From NCBI RefSeq assembly GCF_000739895.2, contig NZ_BBJS01000014.1:310001-374000 (forward strand): a stretch of 64,000 nucleotides of DNA, read 5' to 3'. The stretch is from Sphingomonas paucimobilis NBRC 13935 (lineage in GTDB: Bacteria > Pseudomonadota > Alphaproteobacteria > Sphingomonadales > Sphingomonadaceae). The position numbers and the translations under genes were made by a program. A model generated the notes under the pieces. It saw nothing but the letters and a program-made list of their open reading frames with translations, ran no database searches and was not told where the DNA came from. Positions 50,503-61,744 of this stretch are shown here, piece by piece; the first letter of the stretch is position 1, and every line of letters begins with the position of its first letter.

Positions 50503-50644
50503 TCCCTCACTTGCGCTTGCAATATCATTGTTTGAGCAAGGTTAAACGACCTGACGCGGATTTATCTACTTGGGTCGATCAACACGGAGAAGCAGTATCC
50601 GATTCGCTGCTTCAGCCGCCATCATGGCATGGGGAGCTAGAACC

Positions 50645-51502
50645 ATGTTCGCCAGATTCGCCACCCTTCCGCTGGCCACCCTTGCCGCCAGCCCCACGAC
50701 GCCGCCCGCCCCGCTGACCCGCCCGATCGTCACCAATCGGACGGCGGAATGGCTTGCGGCACGTCCGTCGGCTCGGGTGTTCGGCAACGCCGATCTGGTG
50801 GGCTTTGGCGGCCTGAACGTCGCGCTGATCAACACGGACCGTGGCCTCATCCTGATCGATGGCGCTCTACCCCAGGGGGCGCCCGCGATCCTGGCCAATG
50901 TCATGAAACTCGGTTTCCGGCCGCATGACATCAAATATATCCTGAACACCGAGCCACATTTCGACCATGCCGGCGGCATCGCCGCGCTGGCCCGCGACAC
51001 CGGTGCGACGGTCATCGCCAGCGCGCGGGGGGCAGAGGGATCGCGTACCGGGCGGCTGGCGGCGGACGATCCGCAGCGTGGCTATGACAGACGTTTTCCC
51101 GCCGTGGGCGCGGTCCGGGTGATCCGCGACGGTGAGCAGCTAGCGCTGGGCAACACGATCGTCACCGCCCGGGCGCCCCCCGGACATACGATGGGCAGCA
51201 TGAGCTGGAGCTGGCGTGCCTGTGAGAGTACGTGGCGCAAAGCGGTCGTCTTCGCCGCCAGTCTCAACCCGGTATCGACCGACGATTATCGCTTCTCCGC
51301 TGCCTCGAACAAGGCGGTCATCGCGGCCTTTGCTCGGGGCCAGGCGGCGATGCGCGAGCTGCCCCGCGACATCCTGATCACCGCCCATGCCGATCAGGAC
51401 GGTGCGACCGGTCGCTTCCTGACGGCACCTGGCGCCTGCCGCCCCTATGCCTTGTCATCGCAGCGGAAGCTCGCCCAGCGCCTAAACAGCGAGCCGCGCT
51501 AA
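50645..51502 (+). CDS. Subclass B3-like metallo-beta-lactamase fold hydrolase
   Basis: 285 residues. Short hydrophobic N-terminus (ARFATLPLATLAASP) suggests export. B3 landmarks: VFGNADLVGFGGLNVALINT, GLILIDGALPQGAPAILANV, the zinc motif in LNTEPHFDHAGGIAAL, the His in PPGHTMGSMSWSW, and the late His in LITAHADQDG. B3 enzymes have HxHxDH, but here the first His is Glu (ExHxDH), a variant known among some B3 proteins. Beta-lactam activity is plausible, not shown. ATG 50645 has GGGGAG 8 nt upstream. Upstream in-frame codons belong to the promoter region. Confidence 0.83.
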   Translation: MFARFATLPLATLAASPTTPPAPLTRPIVTNRTAEWLAARPSARVFGNADLVGFGGLNVALINTDRGLILIDGALPQGAPAILANVMKLGFRPHDIKYILNTEPHFDHAGGIAALARDTGATVIASARGAEGSRTGRLAADDPQRGYDRRFPAVGAVRVIRDGEQLALGNTIVTARAPPGHTMGSMSWSWRACESTWRKAVVFAASLNPVSTDDYRFSAASNKAVIAAFARGQAAMRELPRDILITAHADQDGATGRFLTAPGACRPYALSSQRKLAQRLNSEPR

Positions 51503-51505
51503 AGC

Positions 51506-52474
51506 TCACATCTCTCCGCGTTGGCGGCGGATCGCATACCATTTCTGCACATTGGCGTTATGCTCGGCCAGCGTGTCGGCAAAGACATGGCCGCCCGATC
51601 CGTCCGCCACGAAATACAGCGCCTTGCTGTCTGCGGGGTTCAACACCGCATCGATCGAGGCACGCCCGGGATTGGCGATCGGCCCGACCGGCAGGCCAGG
51701 GCTGGCATAGGTGTTATAGCCGTTCTTGGCATGAAGTTCGGACCGCAGGATACGCCGGCCGAGCGGGCGCCCCTTGGTGATGGGATAGATGACGGTCGGA
51801 TCGGCCTGAAGCGGCATGCCAATGCGCAGCCGGTTGCCATAGACCGCCGCGACCGTCCGCCGCTCGGATGGCTTGCCAGTCTCCTTCTCGACGATCGAGG
51901 CGAGGATGATCGCCTCTTGGGGCGACTTGACCGCTATGCCGGGCTTGCGGTTCGCCCAGGCCTTGGCGAGGTAATCCGTCATCGCCTTCTGCATCCGCGC
52001 CACCACCGAGGCGCGGGTGTCGCCCTTCTGATAGGCATAGCTGTCGGGCAGGATCGAGCCTTCCTTGGGAACCGCCACGTCGCCGGTCAGCCCGTCCGCA
52101 CGCATCAGCGCATCATGGACCAGCACCGAGGGATATCCTTCCGGCACCGGCACCAGCCGCTGGCGGACCTTGCCTTCCTGCAACAGCGCCAGCACATCGG
52201 ACGCGCTGGCCTTTTCGGGAATCGCATATTCGCCTGCCTTGATTGCCCCGCCGTCGCCGAACAACCGGGCATAAAGACGGAAGCGGCTCGCCGAGCGAAT
52301 CGCGCCCGCCTTTTCGAGCTCATTGGCCGCTCGGGCGAGACTGGCGCCTTCGGGCACGACCACCGCCAGCGGCTTCTGCGCCGGACCGCTACCGGCCCAG
52401 TCATGCGCGACCCAGGCGAATACGGCGATGCCGATCAGCCCCAGCAGCAACCCGATACAGCCGACCTTGCGCAT
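51506..52474 (-). CDS. mltG: Endolytic transglycosylase MltG
   Basis: 322 residues. Terminates nascent glycan strands at the inner membrane. N-terminal TM (GCIGLLLGLIGIAVFAWVAH), a LysM-like region (VVVPEGASLARAANELEKAG), then the YceG domain: GSILPDSYAYQKGDT, catalytic Glu in ILASIVEKETGKPSERRTVA, LQADPTVIY, YNTYASPGLPVGPIANPG. The stop faces the B3-type gene with 3 bp between. Usually paired with fabF, which here lies 250 bp upstream on the same strand. Confidence 0.95.
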   Translation of the reverse strand: MRKVGCIGLLLGLIGIAVFAWVAHDWAGSGPAQKPLAVVVPEGASLARAANELEKAGAIRSASRFRLYARLFGDGGAIKAGEYAIPEKASASDVLALLQEGKVRQRLVPVPEGYPSVLVHDALMRADGLTGDVAVPKEGSILPDSYAYQKGDTRASVVARMQKAMTDYLAKAWANRKPGIAVKSPQEAIILASIVEKETGKPSERRTVAAVYGNRLRIGMPLQADPTVIYPITKGRPLGRRILRSELHAKNGYNTYASPGLPVGPIANPGRASIDAVLNPADSKALYFVADGSGGHVFADTLAEHNANVQKWYAIRRQRGEM

Positions 52475-52620
52475 ATCTCACCCGGTTTGGTGGGGCGATG
52501 CCCCGGACATAGAACAACCCCGGCCCCGATCCGGGTCCGGCTGCGATCAGGCCGATGGCGCGGCTTGATCCAGATTGCAACCGGACCCGGTCGTAGCCGG
52601 GGTTGAATTTAATACCACGC

Positions 52621-52647
52621 GCCGTTCGCACTGAGCGAAGTCGAAGT
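52621..52647 (+). repeat. Dispersed REP-like repeat, unit f
   Basis: GCCGTTCGCACTGAGCGAAG then TCGAAG. Inverted partner at 52679, 31 bp away, in the mltG-fabF gap. Confidence 0.8.
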
Positions 52648-52678
52648 GCGCGCCTTGAACCCACCCCGCATGCCGTGG

Positions 52679-52706
52679 CCTTCGACTTCGCACAGGCTGA
52701 ACGGGG
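52679..52706 (-). repeat. Dispersed REP-like repeat, unit g
   Basis: CCTTCGACTTCGCACAGGCT then GAACGGGG. Inverted relative to the unit at 52621. The pair sits just beyond the fabF stop. Confidence 0.8.
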
Positions 52707-52726
52707 ATTTAGGGTGGTACGAAAGC

Positions 52727-53983
52727 TCAGATCGCCTTCATTACCAGCGAAGCATTGGTGCCGCCGAAGCCGAACGAGTTGTTCAGCACCGCCTTCACTT
52801 CACGCTTCTTTGCCGTGTGCGGAACGAGGTCGACACCCTCGGTCCCCTCGTCCGGATTGTCGAGGTTCAGCGTCGGCGGCACGATCTGGTCGCGTAGCGC
52901 CAGGATGCAGAAGATGCTCTCCACCGCACCGGCGCCGCCCAGCAGATGGCCGATCGCCGACTTGGTGCTCGACATCGACGCACCCGACAGGTCGTCGCCG
53001 AACACGCGCTTGGCCGCGGCCAACTCGATCGTGTCGGCCATGGTCGAGGTGCCATGCGCGTTGATATAGTCGATATCCGACGGCTCCATGCCCGCCTTGC
53101 GCAGCGCCATGCGCATCGCATTCTCCGCGCCCTTGCCCTCGGGATGCGGCGCGGTGACGTGATAGGCATCGCCCGACAGGCCATAGCCGACGACCTCGGC
53201 ATAGATCTTCGCGCCGCGCGCCTTGGCGTGCTCATATTCCTCGAGCACGATGACGCCCGCGCCCTCGCCCATCACGAAGCCGTCGCGGCCCTTGTCATAG
53301 GGGCGGCTCGCCTCGGTCGGACGGTCGTTCATGCTCATGTTGAGCGCGCGCGCCTGGGCGAAGCCGGCGACGCCCAGCGGGTTGATGGTGCTTTCCGCAC
53401 CACCGGCCAGCATGATGTCGGCATCGTCGTCGCGGATCATCCGCGCGGCGTCGCCGATCGAGTGCGCGCCGGTCGAACAGGCGGTGACGACCGCATGGTT
53501 CGGCCCCATCAGGCCATATTTGATGCTGACCTGACCCGAGATCAGGTTGATCAGGCGGCCGTGGACGAAGTGCGGGCTGACCCGGCCGGGACCGCGCTCA
53601 TGCAGGTTGACCGATTCGATCTCGATACCCGGCAGGCCGCCGATGCCCGAGCCGATCGACACGCCGGCGCGCAGCTTCGTCGCCTCGTCCATCTCAGTGA
53701 GACCGGCGTCTTCCAGTGCCTGACCGGCGGCGTCGATGCCATAGACGATGAAGGGATCGACCTGACGCTGGACCTTGTGGTCGACGCGCTTATCGGGATC
53801 GAAGCCATATTCATGGTCCTTGGGCTTCACCTCGCACGCGATGGTGCATTTCTGCCCCGTGGTATCGAACCGCGTGATCGGACCGGCGCCGGACTTGCCA
53901 GCGATCAGGTTGGCCCAGGCGGTTTCCACGTCCGCGCCCAGAGGCGTGACAAGACCCAATCCGGTTACGACGACGCGCCGCAT
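52727..53983 (-). CDS. fabF: 3-oxoacyl-ACP synthase II
   Basis: 418 residues. Condenses malonyl-ACP with acyl-ACP in fatty acid elongation. RRVVVTGLGLVTPLGADVET start; nucleophile Cys in HAVVTACSTGAHSIGDAARM; His in INAHGTSTMADTIELAA and KSAIGHLLGGAGAVE; end FGFGGTNASLVMKAI. ATG 53983 is the family start; an ATG 4 codons upstream (53995) is possible. Last gene of fabD-fabG-acpP-fabF on the minus strand. Confidence 0.96.
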   Translation of the reverse strand: MRRVVVTGLGLVTPLGADVETAWANLIAGKSGAGPITRFDTTGQKCTIACEVKPKDHEYGFDPDKRVDHKVQRQVDPFIVYGIDAAGQALEDAGLTEMDEATKLRAGVSIGSGIGGLPGIEIESVNLHERGPGRVSPHFVHGRLINLISGQVSIKYGLMGPNHAVVTACSTGAHSIGDAARMIRDDDADIMLAGGAESTINPLGVAGFAQARALNMSMNDRPTEASRPYDKGRDGFVMGEGAGVIVLEEYEHAKARGAKIYAEVVGYGLSGDAYHVTAPHPEGKGAENAMRMALRKAGMEPSDIDYINAHGTSTMADTIELAAAKRVFGDDLSGASMSSTKSAIGHLLGGAGAVESIFCILALRDQIVPPTLNLDNPDEGTEGVDLVPHTAKKREVKAVLNNSFGFGGTNASLVMKAI

Positions 53984-54004
53984 ATTCCACTCCATTCCAC
54001 AACG

Positions 54005-54046
54005 AAAACGGCTCCCCGCCCGCTATGTCGGGGTCGGGGAGCCGTT
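54005..54046 (-). terminator. Hairpin between acpP and fabF
   Basis: On the minus strand ACGGCTCCCCG-N16-CGGGGAGCCGT followed by TTTCGTTG, 62 bp after the acpP stop. It could terminate or attenuate, which would give more acpP than fabF transcript. Confidence 0.72.
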
Positions 54047-54107
54047 TGAAACCTGGCCTTGTCGGCCCGTTCGGCCCGCATGATCCGCGGGCCGAGTGGC
54101 CCCGGAC

Positions 54108-54344
54108 TTAGGCCTTGTTCTCGTCGATATACGTGATCGCGTCCTTGACGGTCGTGATCTTCTCGGCGGCATCGTCCGGGATTTCGACACCGAACTCTTC
54201 CTCGAACGCCATGACGAGCTCGACAATGTCGAGGCTGTCGGCACCGAGGTCGTCGATGAAGCTCGCGTCCTCGGTCACCTTATCGGCTTCGACGCCGAGA
54301 TGCTCGACGACGATCTTCTTCACGCGGTCGGCGGTCTCGCTCAT
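54108..54344 (-). CDS. acpP: Acyl carrier protein
   Basis: 78 residues, acidic. Carries acyl chains on phosphopantetheine attached to Ser37 in [20 protein letters not shown]. Typical start [19 protein letters not shown] and end [12 protein letters not shown]. The hairpin at 54005-54046 separates it from fabF, consistent with its need for high expression. Confidence 0.98.
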   Translation of the reverse strand: MSETADRVKKIVVEHLGVEADKVTEDASFIDDLGADSLDIVELVMAFEEEFGVEIPDDAAEKITTVKDAITYIDENKA

Positions 54345-54475
54345 GGTAATCCCTTCTCGTATCTAATCGGGGGTTGGTAATTCCTGAACGCACGTAGAAC
54401 GCGCGTCCTTTTCTGGCAAGCCCGTCCAGCGACGGAGTTGGACCAGGATACGCTCATTCGTGGCGATTATGCCCC

Positions 54476-55216
<741 letters not shown>

Positions 55217-55259
55217 ATGCAATTCCTTCTTATGCCGGGTCGCGCACCGGGCGCGTAAT

Positions 55260-56219
55260 TCAGAGCTTGGCGAGAAGCCCCTCGATATCGTCCATCGTCA
55301 CGACGCTGACCGCATCGGCGTCGGGCGCGATGCGCTTGACCATGGGGCCTAGCACCTTGCCACCAAACTCGACGAACTGGGCCACGCCTGCATCCTGCAT
55401 GGCCAGCACCGATTCGCGCCAGCGGACCATGCCCGTCACCTGCGCCACCAGCAGCGCGCGGATCGCGCCCGGATCGGCAACGGCAGCCGCTTCGACATTG
55501 GCATAGACCGGCACCAGCGGCGCGCGGATCGTCGCTTCGGCCAGCGCGGCATCCATCGCGTCGGCGGCGGGCTGCATCAGCGGGCAGTGGAAGGGCGCCG
55601 ACACCGGCAGCAGGACGGCGCGCTTGGCGCCCAGATCCTTGGCGAGCGTCACCGCCTTCTCGATCGCCGCGCGGTGGCCGGAAATCACGACCTGGCTCGG
55701 ATCATTGTCGTTGGCGACCGTGCAGACCAGTTCCTCGCCACCCTCGGCCAGGATCGAATCGACCGCCGCGCCCGCGATGGTCTTCGCCTTCTCCAGGTCC
55801 GCGCCGAGCAGGGCGGCCATCGCCCCCTCGCCCACCGGCACCGCCGCCTGCATCGCCCGGCCGCGCAGCTTCAGCAGGCGCGCCGTCGTCGCCAGATCGA
55901 GCGCATCGGCGGCACACAGCGCCGTATATTCACCCAGCGAATGCCCCGCGACGAAATCGGCCTTCTCCGACAGGCGGACGCCGCCTTCCTTCTCCAGCAC
56001 CCGCAGCGTCGCGATGGCGTTCGCCATGATCGCCGGTTGCGCATTCTCGGTCAGGGTCAGTTCGTCGGCGGGTCCCTCAACCATCAGGCGATAGAGATGC
56101 TGACCCAGCGCCTCGTCGACCTCCTGGAACACCTCGCGAGCAACGGGGCTCGCTTCGGCCAGCGCCTTGCCCATGCCGACGGCCTGGCTGCCCTGGCCCG
56201 GAAAGATGAATGCACGCAT
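55260..56219 (-). CDS. fabD: Malonyl-CoA-ACP transacylase
   Basis: 319 residues. Loads malonyl on ACP. MRAFIFPGQGSQAVGMGKAL start; nucleophile Ser in FVAGHSLGEYTALCAADALD; GAMAALLG and VSAPFHCPLMQPAADAM (catalytic His) follow. First gene of the fatty-acid cluster; divergent from rpsF. Length normal. Confidence 0.96.
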   Translation of the reverse strand: MRAFIFPGQGSQAVGMGKALAEASPVAREVFQEVDEALGQHLYRLMVEGPADELTLTENAQPAIMANAIATLRVLEKEGGVRLSEKADFVAGHSLGEYTALCAADALDLATTARLLKLRGRAMQAAVPVGEGAMAALLGADLEKAKTIAGAAVDSILAEGGEELVCTVANDNDPSQVVISGHRAAIEKAVTLAKDLGAKRAVLLPVSAPFHCPLMQPAADAMDAALAEATIRAPLVPVYANVEAAAVADPGAIRALLVAQVTGMVRWRESVLAMQDAGVAQFVEFGGKVLGPMVKRIAPDADAVSVVTMDDIEGLLAKL

Positions 56220-56476
56220 ATGTCTTATCTGCCATCAAAGCGTTAAGTGGATGGCCCGCGCGGTAGAAAGGTCGCCCGCCGCTGGCAAGTCCGCCCCCTT
56301 CCCCGCTTGCCTTTTGCGGCCAAATCGCTATGAGCCAGCGCACCATTGGGCGGGAAGCACCTGCTTCACCCGCCCTCATGCCATTTTGGCGTGACGGTAT
56401 TGAAGTATGGAAGACAGCCGGAGGGGCGTGCCACATGGGGTGGGCGTCAGCGATCGGCCAACATAAGGTAAGCTGC

Positions 56477-56887
56477 ATGGCTCTTTACGAGCACGTGTTC
56501 CTTGCGCGCCAGGATCTGGCACAGGCGCAGGTGGACGCGCTGGCGGAAGCCGCCACGAAGATCGTCGAGGACAATCAGGGCAAGGTCGTGAAGACCGAGA
56601 CCTGGGGCCTGCGTTCGCTGGCGTACAAGATCGCCAAGAACCGCAAGGCGCATTACGTCATGCTCGAAATCGACGCCCCCGCCGGTGTCGTCGCCGAGCT
56701 GGAGCGCCAGACCCAGATCAACGAAGACGTGATCCGCTACATGACCGTCAAGGTGGACGGCCATGAAGAAGGTCCCTCGGTGATGATGCGCAAGCAGGAG
56801 CGCGACCGCGAGCGTCGTGCCGATCGTGGCGAACGCCCCGACCGCGCTGACCGCCCCCGTCGTGATCGTGAAGAGGAAGCCGCATAA
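56477..56887 (+). CDS. rpsF: Ribosomal protein bS6
   Basis: 136 residues. 30S subunit protein that binds bS18. [49 protein letters not shown]. The C-terminal 30 residues are an Arg/Asp-rich tail. ATG 56477 has AAGGTAAG upstream. Stop and the rpsR start share one base (TAATG). First gene of rpsF-rpsR-rplI; 257 bp upstream should hold the promoter. Confidence 0.97.
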   Translation: MALYEHVFLARQDLAQAQVDALAEAATKIVEDNQGKVVKTETWGLRSLAYKIAKNRKAHYVMLEIDAPAGVVAELERQTQINEDVIRYMTVKVDGHEEGPSVMMRKQERDRERRADRGERPDRADRPRRDREEEAA

Positions 56888-57111
56888 TGGCCCGCCCGTT
56901 TTTCCGTCGCCGCAAGAGCTGCCCCTTCTCCGCGAAGGACGCGCCCCGGATCGACTATAAGGACGTCCGTCTGCTCCAGGGCTTCGTGTCCGAGCGCGGC
57001 AAGATCGTGCCTTCGCGCATCACCAGCGTGTCGGCCAAGAAGCAGCGTGAGCTCGCCCAGGCGATCAAGCGCGCCCGCCACCTGGGCCTCCTGCCCTACG
57101 TCGTGAAGTAA
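56887..57111 (+). CDS. rpsR: Ribosomal protein bS18
   Basis: 74 residues. [73 protein letters not shown]. Canonical. Starts at the last base of the rpsF stop; rplI is 12 bp downstream. Confidence 0.98.
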   Translation: MARPFFRRRKSCPFSAKDAPRIDYKDVRLLQGFVSERGKIVPSRITSVSAKKQRELAQAIKRARHLGLLPYVVK

Positions 57112-57123
57112 GGAGTCCTAGAG

Positions 57124-57717
57124 ATGGACGTTATTCTGCTTGAGCGCGTCGAAAAGCTCGGCGCCATCGGCGACGTGGTCACGGTGAAGGACGGCTTCGC
57201 CCGTAACTTCCTGCTGCCGCGCAAGAAGGCGCTGCGCGCCAACGAAGCCAACAAGAAGGTGTTCGAGGCCAACCGCGCCCGCATCGAAGCCGAGAACGCG
57301 AACCGTCGCGCCGAGGCCGAGGTCGAATCGAAGACTTTCGACAACACCACCGTCACCCTGATCCGTCAGGCGTCGAACGTCGGCCAGCTCTATGGCTCGG
57401 TCGCGGTGCGTGACCTGGTCGAGGCGCTGGTCGCCGACGGCCACAAGGTCAACAAGAGCCAGATCGTGCTCGACCGTCCGATCAAGGCGATCGGCCTGTA
57501 CGACGTGCGCGTCGCGCTTCACCCGGAAGTGGCCGTGACCGTCAAGGTCAACGTCGCCCGCTCGCCGGAAGAAGCCGAAATGCAGGCGCAGGGCGTCGAC
57601 GTCATGGCCTCGATGTTCGAGCGTGACGAAGCCGGATTCACCGAGGATTACGATCCCAACGCAGAGCCCGGCGCCACTGCCGAGGTTCAGCCGGAGCAGG
57701 AAGAAGCGCAGGGCTGA
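57124..57717 (+). CDS. rplI: Ribosomal protein bL9
   Basis: 197 residues, longer than the usual 150. MDVILLERVEKLGAIGDVVT, VKDGFARNFLLPRKKALRAN, then the long connecting helix and C-domain (SNVGQLYGSVAVRDLVEAL). After VTVKVNVARSPEEAEMQAQG there is an acidic extension of about 40 residues, EPGATAEVQPEQEEAQG at the end. Followed by a strong terminator. Confidence 0.97.
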   Translation: MDVILLERVEKLGAIGDVVTVKDGFARNFLLPRKKALRANEANKKVFEANRARIEAENANRRAEAEVESKTFDNTTVTLIRQASNVGQLYGSVAVRDLVEALVADGHKVNKSQIVLDRPIKAIGLYDVRVALHPEVAVTVKVNVARSPEEAEMQAQGVDVMASMFERDEAGFTEDYDPNAEPGATAEVQPEQEEAQG

Positions 57718-57750
57718 TCCCCGACGCTTTACCTTGTCCGCCGATAAAAG

Positions 57751-57784
57751 AAGGGCCGCCCGGCATGCCGGGCGGCCCTTTTTG
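57751..57784 (+). terminator. Intrinsic terminator of rpsF-rpsR-rplI
   Basis: AAGGGCCGCCCGGC and ATGCCGGGCGGCCCTT form a near-perfect 14-bp stem followed by TTT, 33 bp after rplI. Confidence 0.9.
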
Positions 57785-57834
57785 CGTCTTGGGAGACGGC
57801 AACATGGTGCGCGACCGACGGCCGCGCGAATGGG

Positions 57835-57912
57835 CTATGGGCAGGCCACGCAGGCTCCAACAACAGCGGCCAGCGGAATGAGCGCGAAGACGATGGCCAT
57901 AAGGTGCTTCAT
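57835..57912 (-). CDS. Possible 25-residue hydrophobic peptide
   Basis: MKHLMAIVFALIPLAAVVGA followed by CVACP and TAG. A Lys-His start, a 17-residue hydrophobic run and two Cys near the end resemble small toxin-like or signal-peptide-like membrane peptides. There is only a GGTAGG element about 12 nt before the ATG. It lies in the 300-bp gap between the rplI terminator and the next gene, the rest of which shows nothing recognisable. Confidence 0.35.
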   Translation of the reverse strand: MKHLMAIVFALIPLAAVVGACVACP

Positions 57913-58091
57913 GATCTCGACTGCCTACCTATCCAATAGCCTATTAATACACGGCCAAGTGCAAAAGTTTCGTTACGGTGAACGCTGAAACGTGAAATTT
58001 CTCGACTCATCGCTCTATGATATCGGTTCAACGCGTGTTCAAGCGCCGAACTAGCCTAAATCAAGCAGAATTTGCCCTGATCGGTGACTTT

Positions 58092-58649
58092 TTAGCGTTT
58101 CATCGGGAGGGCTTGCTGTCCATGGGTCGGCGGAACCGTTCGTGAGGTATTGAAGGCTACGAAAACGCCGACTGCGGCCAGAAATCCCAGACAGGCCTGG
58201 AATACCGCCTTGAAGATTTGAAAGCCCCGTTCGCCCGCCTTCACCCGTTCCCAGTGCCGTTTCAACGGCACCCGACCTGCGCTTTCGATCACCGCCGTCG
58301 CTTCACGCAGCACCGCTCGATCGATCCGCCGCGCGGCGAGCATCGCTCCGATCCGGTCGAGCGCGGCCAGCACCTCGCGCCATTCCTCACCGCCCGGCCG
58401 CTCCCGCAGCGCGATCCGCGTACGTGCCGCATGGAACTCTGCCAGCCACCGCCCGCGCTCTTCGGCCTCCAGCGTTGCGCAAAAGCCCTGCGCCGCCGCA
58501 ATCGCGGCCGCTAGATCGGCGCGCTGGCCATCGATCCAGGACTGACGAAATTCGCTGATCTTGTTTTCCTTCGTCGCGATCAGCGTGACTGCGGTGATGA
58601 TCGCGGTGACAAGACCAAGAATGAGGGTGACGATAGGAGCCTGCTGCAT
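58092..58649 (-). CDS. Membrane protein of unknown function
   Basis: 185 residues. N-terminal TM (about 4-24, APIVTLILGLVTAIITAVTL) and a second TM near the C-terminus (about 150-167, VFQACLGFLAAVGVFVAF). Between them is a soluble helical region rich in Ala/Arg/Glu (FRQSWIDGQRADLAAAIAAA), which may be a coiled coil. Resembles small two-TM anchors found beside many proteobacterial genes, with no named function. Downstream of mutL on the other side of a gap with no further gene. Confidence 0.68.
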   Translation of the reverse strand: MQQAPIVTLILGLVTAIITAVTLIATKENKISEFRQSWIDGQRADLAAAIAAAQGFCATLEAEERGRWLAEFHAARTRIALRERPGGEEWREVLAALDRIGAMLAARRIDRAVLREATAVIESAGRVPLKRHWERVKAGERGFQIFKAVFQACLGFLAAVGVFVAFNTSRTVPPTHGQQALPMKR

Positions 58650-58740
58650 GATCGCCTTTCCGCTCGGTTGAAGGGGGGCAGCCTAGCGACTTCACAGCGG
58701 GGCGCGAAATGGGAATGGACCAACCCCACCCGCTCGCCCT

Positions 58741-60546
58741 TCACTTCCGCCCGAACAGCTTCTCGATATCGCCGTGCTGCAATTTCACCCAGGTCGGGCG
58801 ACCATGGTTGCACTGGCCCGAGTGCGGCGTGACCTCCATTTCGCGGAGCAGTGCATTCATCTCGGCGACTGACAGGATGCGACCCGCGCGGACCGAGCCG
58901 TGGCAAGCCATTGTCGCGGCAACATGATCCAGCCGTTCGCGCAAGGATAGTGCCTGATCGAACGCGGCCAGCTCATCGGCCAGATCGCTCACCAGCCCCT
59001 TGGGATCGCTCTGCCCCAGCAGCGCAGGCGTGGAACGGACCAGCATCGCGGTCGGGCCGAAGCGTTCGAGGTCGAGGCCGAATTCCGCGAGTTCCTCTGC
59101 ACGTGCTTCCAGCCGGTCACAGGCGGGTTCATCCAGTTCGACGACTTCGGGGATCAGCATCGCCTGCGACGCGACCCGTCCTCCAGTCAGCGCGGCGCGC
59201 ATCCGCTCCAGCACCAGCCGCTCATGCGCGGCATGCTGATCGACCAGAACCAAGCCGTCCTCGGCCTCTGCGACGATATAGGTCTTGGCAACCTGCCCGC
59301 GCGCCACGCCCATCGGAAATTGGCGGACCTCGGGCGGCGGCGCATGGGCGGCCTCGGCGCGCGCCAGCGGCGGGGGCGCCATGAAGCCTGGACGGGGCGC
59401 GAAGAGCGACTGCCGCTCCATGACCCGCGTCTCGGGCGCGGCGGGGCCCCAGCCATCCCTGGGCAGAGGCGCTGCGGGGGCCGGCGGGAACGCCCCGGCC
59501 TCACCCACGGCTTCGGTCTGCCACATCGCCAAGGCCGAGTCCGGCGGCCGCTGGACACTGCGATGCCCGGCTTCATCCAGCGCGCGGCGCAGGCCCGAGA
59601 CGATCATGCCACGAATCAGCGCAGGGTCACGAAAGCGCACCTCGGTCTTGGCGGGGTGGACATTCACATCGACCTCGGACGGCGGCATGTCGAGGAAGAG
59701 CGCCACGACCGCATGACGATCGCGTGGCAACATCTCGGCATAAGCCCCTCGAATTGCACCCATAAGCAATCGGTCGCGTACCGGGCGGCCGTTGACGAAC
59801 AGATATTGATGGTCGGCGATTCCCCGGTTGAAGGTCGGCAATCCCGCGACGCCGCCCAGGCTGACCATGTCCCGCACCCAGTCAATCGCCACCGAATTCT
59901 CAGCAAGCGCCCGGTCGGTCAGTCCGGCGACTCGCCCCGGTCGCTCCTCGCCCCCCGGCACCGTCAGGACACGCCGGCCATCATGCTCCAGCGTGAAGGC
60001 GATGTCAGGCCGTGCCATGGCCAGGCGGCGGACCATATCCAGGCAGGCGGCATATTCGGACCGTGGCGAGCGCAAGAATTTGCGCCGCGCAGGAACGCGC
60101 GCGAACAGGTCCTCCACCACGATGCGGGTCCCCGGCGGCACGGCGGCGGGGCCGTCGCGCAGCACCTCGCCATTGTCGACGACGCGGCTCCAGCCGTCGC
60201 TCCCTGCCGGGCGGCTCTCGATCGTCACCCGCGCCACGCTGGCGATCGACGGCAGGGCTTCGCCGCGAAAACCGAGGGTTAGGACGGCTTCGATCGCTTC
60301 GTCGGGCAGCTTGGAGGTACAATGCCGCTCCAGCGCCAGCGCCATATCGTCGGCCGACATGCCGCATCCGTCATCGGCCACCTCGATCCGACCGATCCCA
60401 CCCTGGACAAGGACGATGGCGATCCGGGTGGCGCCGGCGTCGATCGAATTTTCGACCAGTTCCTTCAACGCACTGGCGGGCCTTTCGACCACTTCACCGG
60501 CTGCGATACGATTGACGAGATGCGGAGGCAGACGCCGTATTGACAT
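58741..60546 (-). CDS. mutL: DNA mismatch repair protein MutL
   Basis: 601 residues. GHKL ATPase linking MutS recognition to strand cleavage. IRRLPPHLVNRIAAGEVVER, ELVENSIDAGATRI (catalytic Glu/Asn), EVADDGCGMS, TLGFRGEALPSIASVA. The C-terminal region has VLVDQHAAHERLVLERM, which fits the DQHA-x2-E-x4-E endonuclease motif, so nicking activity is expected (no MutH). ATG 60546 is the family start; the longer open frame overlaps mreB. Divergent from mreB. Confidence 0.96.
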   Translation of the reverse strand: MSIRRLPPHLVNRIAAGEVVERPASALKELVENSIDAGATRIAIVLVQGGIGRIEVADDGCGMSADDMALALERHCTSKLPDEAIEAVLTLGFRGEALPSIASVARVTIESRPAGSDGWSRVVDNGEVLRDGPAAVPPGTRIVVEDLFARVPARRKFLRSPRSEYAACLDMVRRLAMARPDIAFTLEHDGRRVLTVPGGEERPGRVAGLTDRALAENSVAIDWVRDMVSLGGVAGLPTFNRGIADHQYLFVNGRPVRDRLLMGAIRGAYAEMLPRDRHAVVALFLDMPPSEVDVNVHPAKTEVRFRDPALIRGMIVSGLRRALDEAGHRSVQRPPDSALAMWQTEAVGEAGAFPPAPAAPLPRDGWGPAAPETRVMERQSLFAPRPGFMAPPPLARAEAAHAPPPEVRQFPMGVARGQVAKTYIVAEAEDGLVLVDQHAAHERLVLERMRAALTGGRVASQAMLIPEVVELDEPACDRLEARAEELAEFGLDLERFGPTAMLVRSTPALLGQSDPKGLVSDLADELAAFDQALSLRERLDHVAATMACHGSVRAGRILSVAEMNALLREMEVTPHSGQCNHGRPTWVKLQHGDIEKLFGRK

Positions 60547-60640
60547 GCGGCAAACCCTAGCCCAAGCGACGGCATCCCGCGACCCCGCAAATGACGGTGC
60601 AGGCGCCTGTGACGGCTCTTGGCGGCGGTTCGGGATATGA

Positions 60641-61720
<1,080 letters not shown>

Positions 61721-61744
61721 CCTCCAGCATAAGGGGACCGGCGC

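Noticed and set aside
50570-50644. Upstream TTG start extending the B3-type gene by 25 codons
   Set aside because: The extension is Arg-rich and lacks a ribosome site. ATG 50645 has GGGGAG at good spacing.
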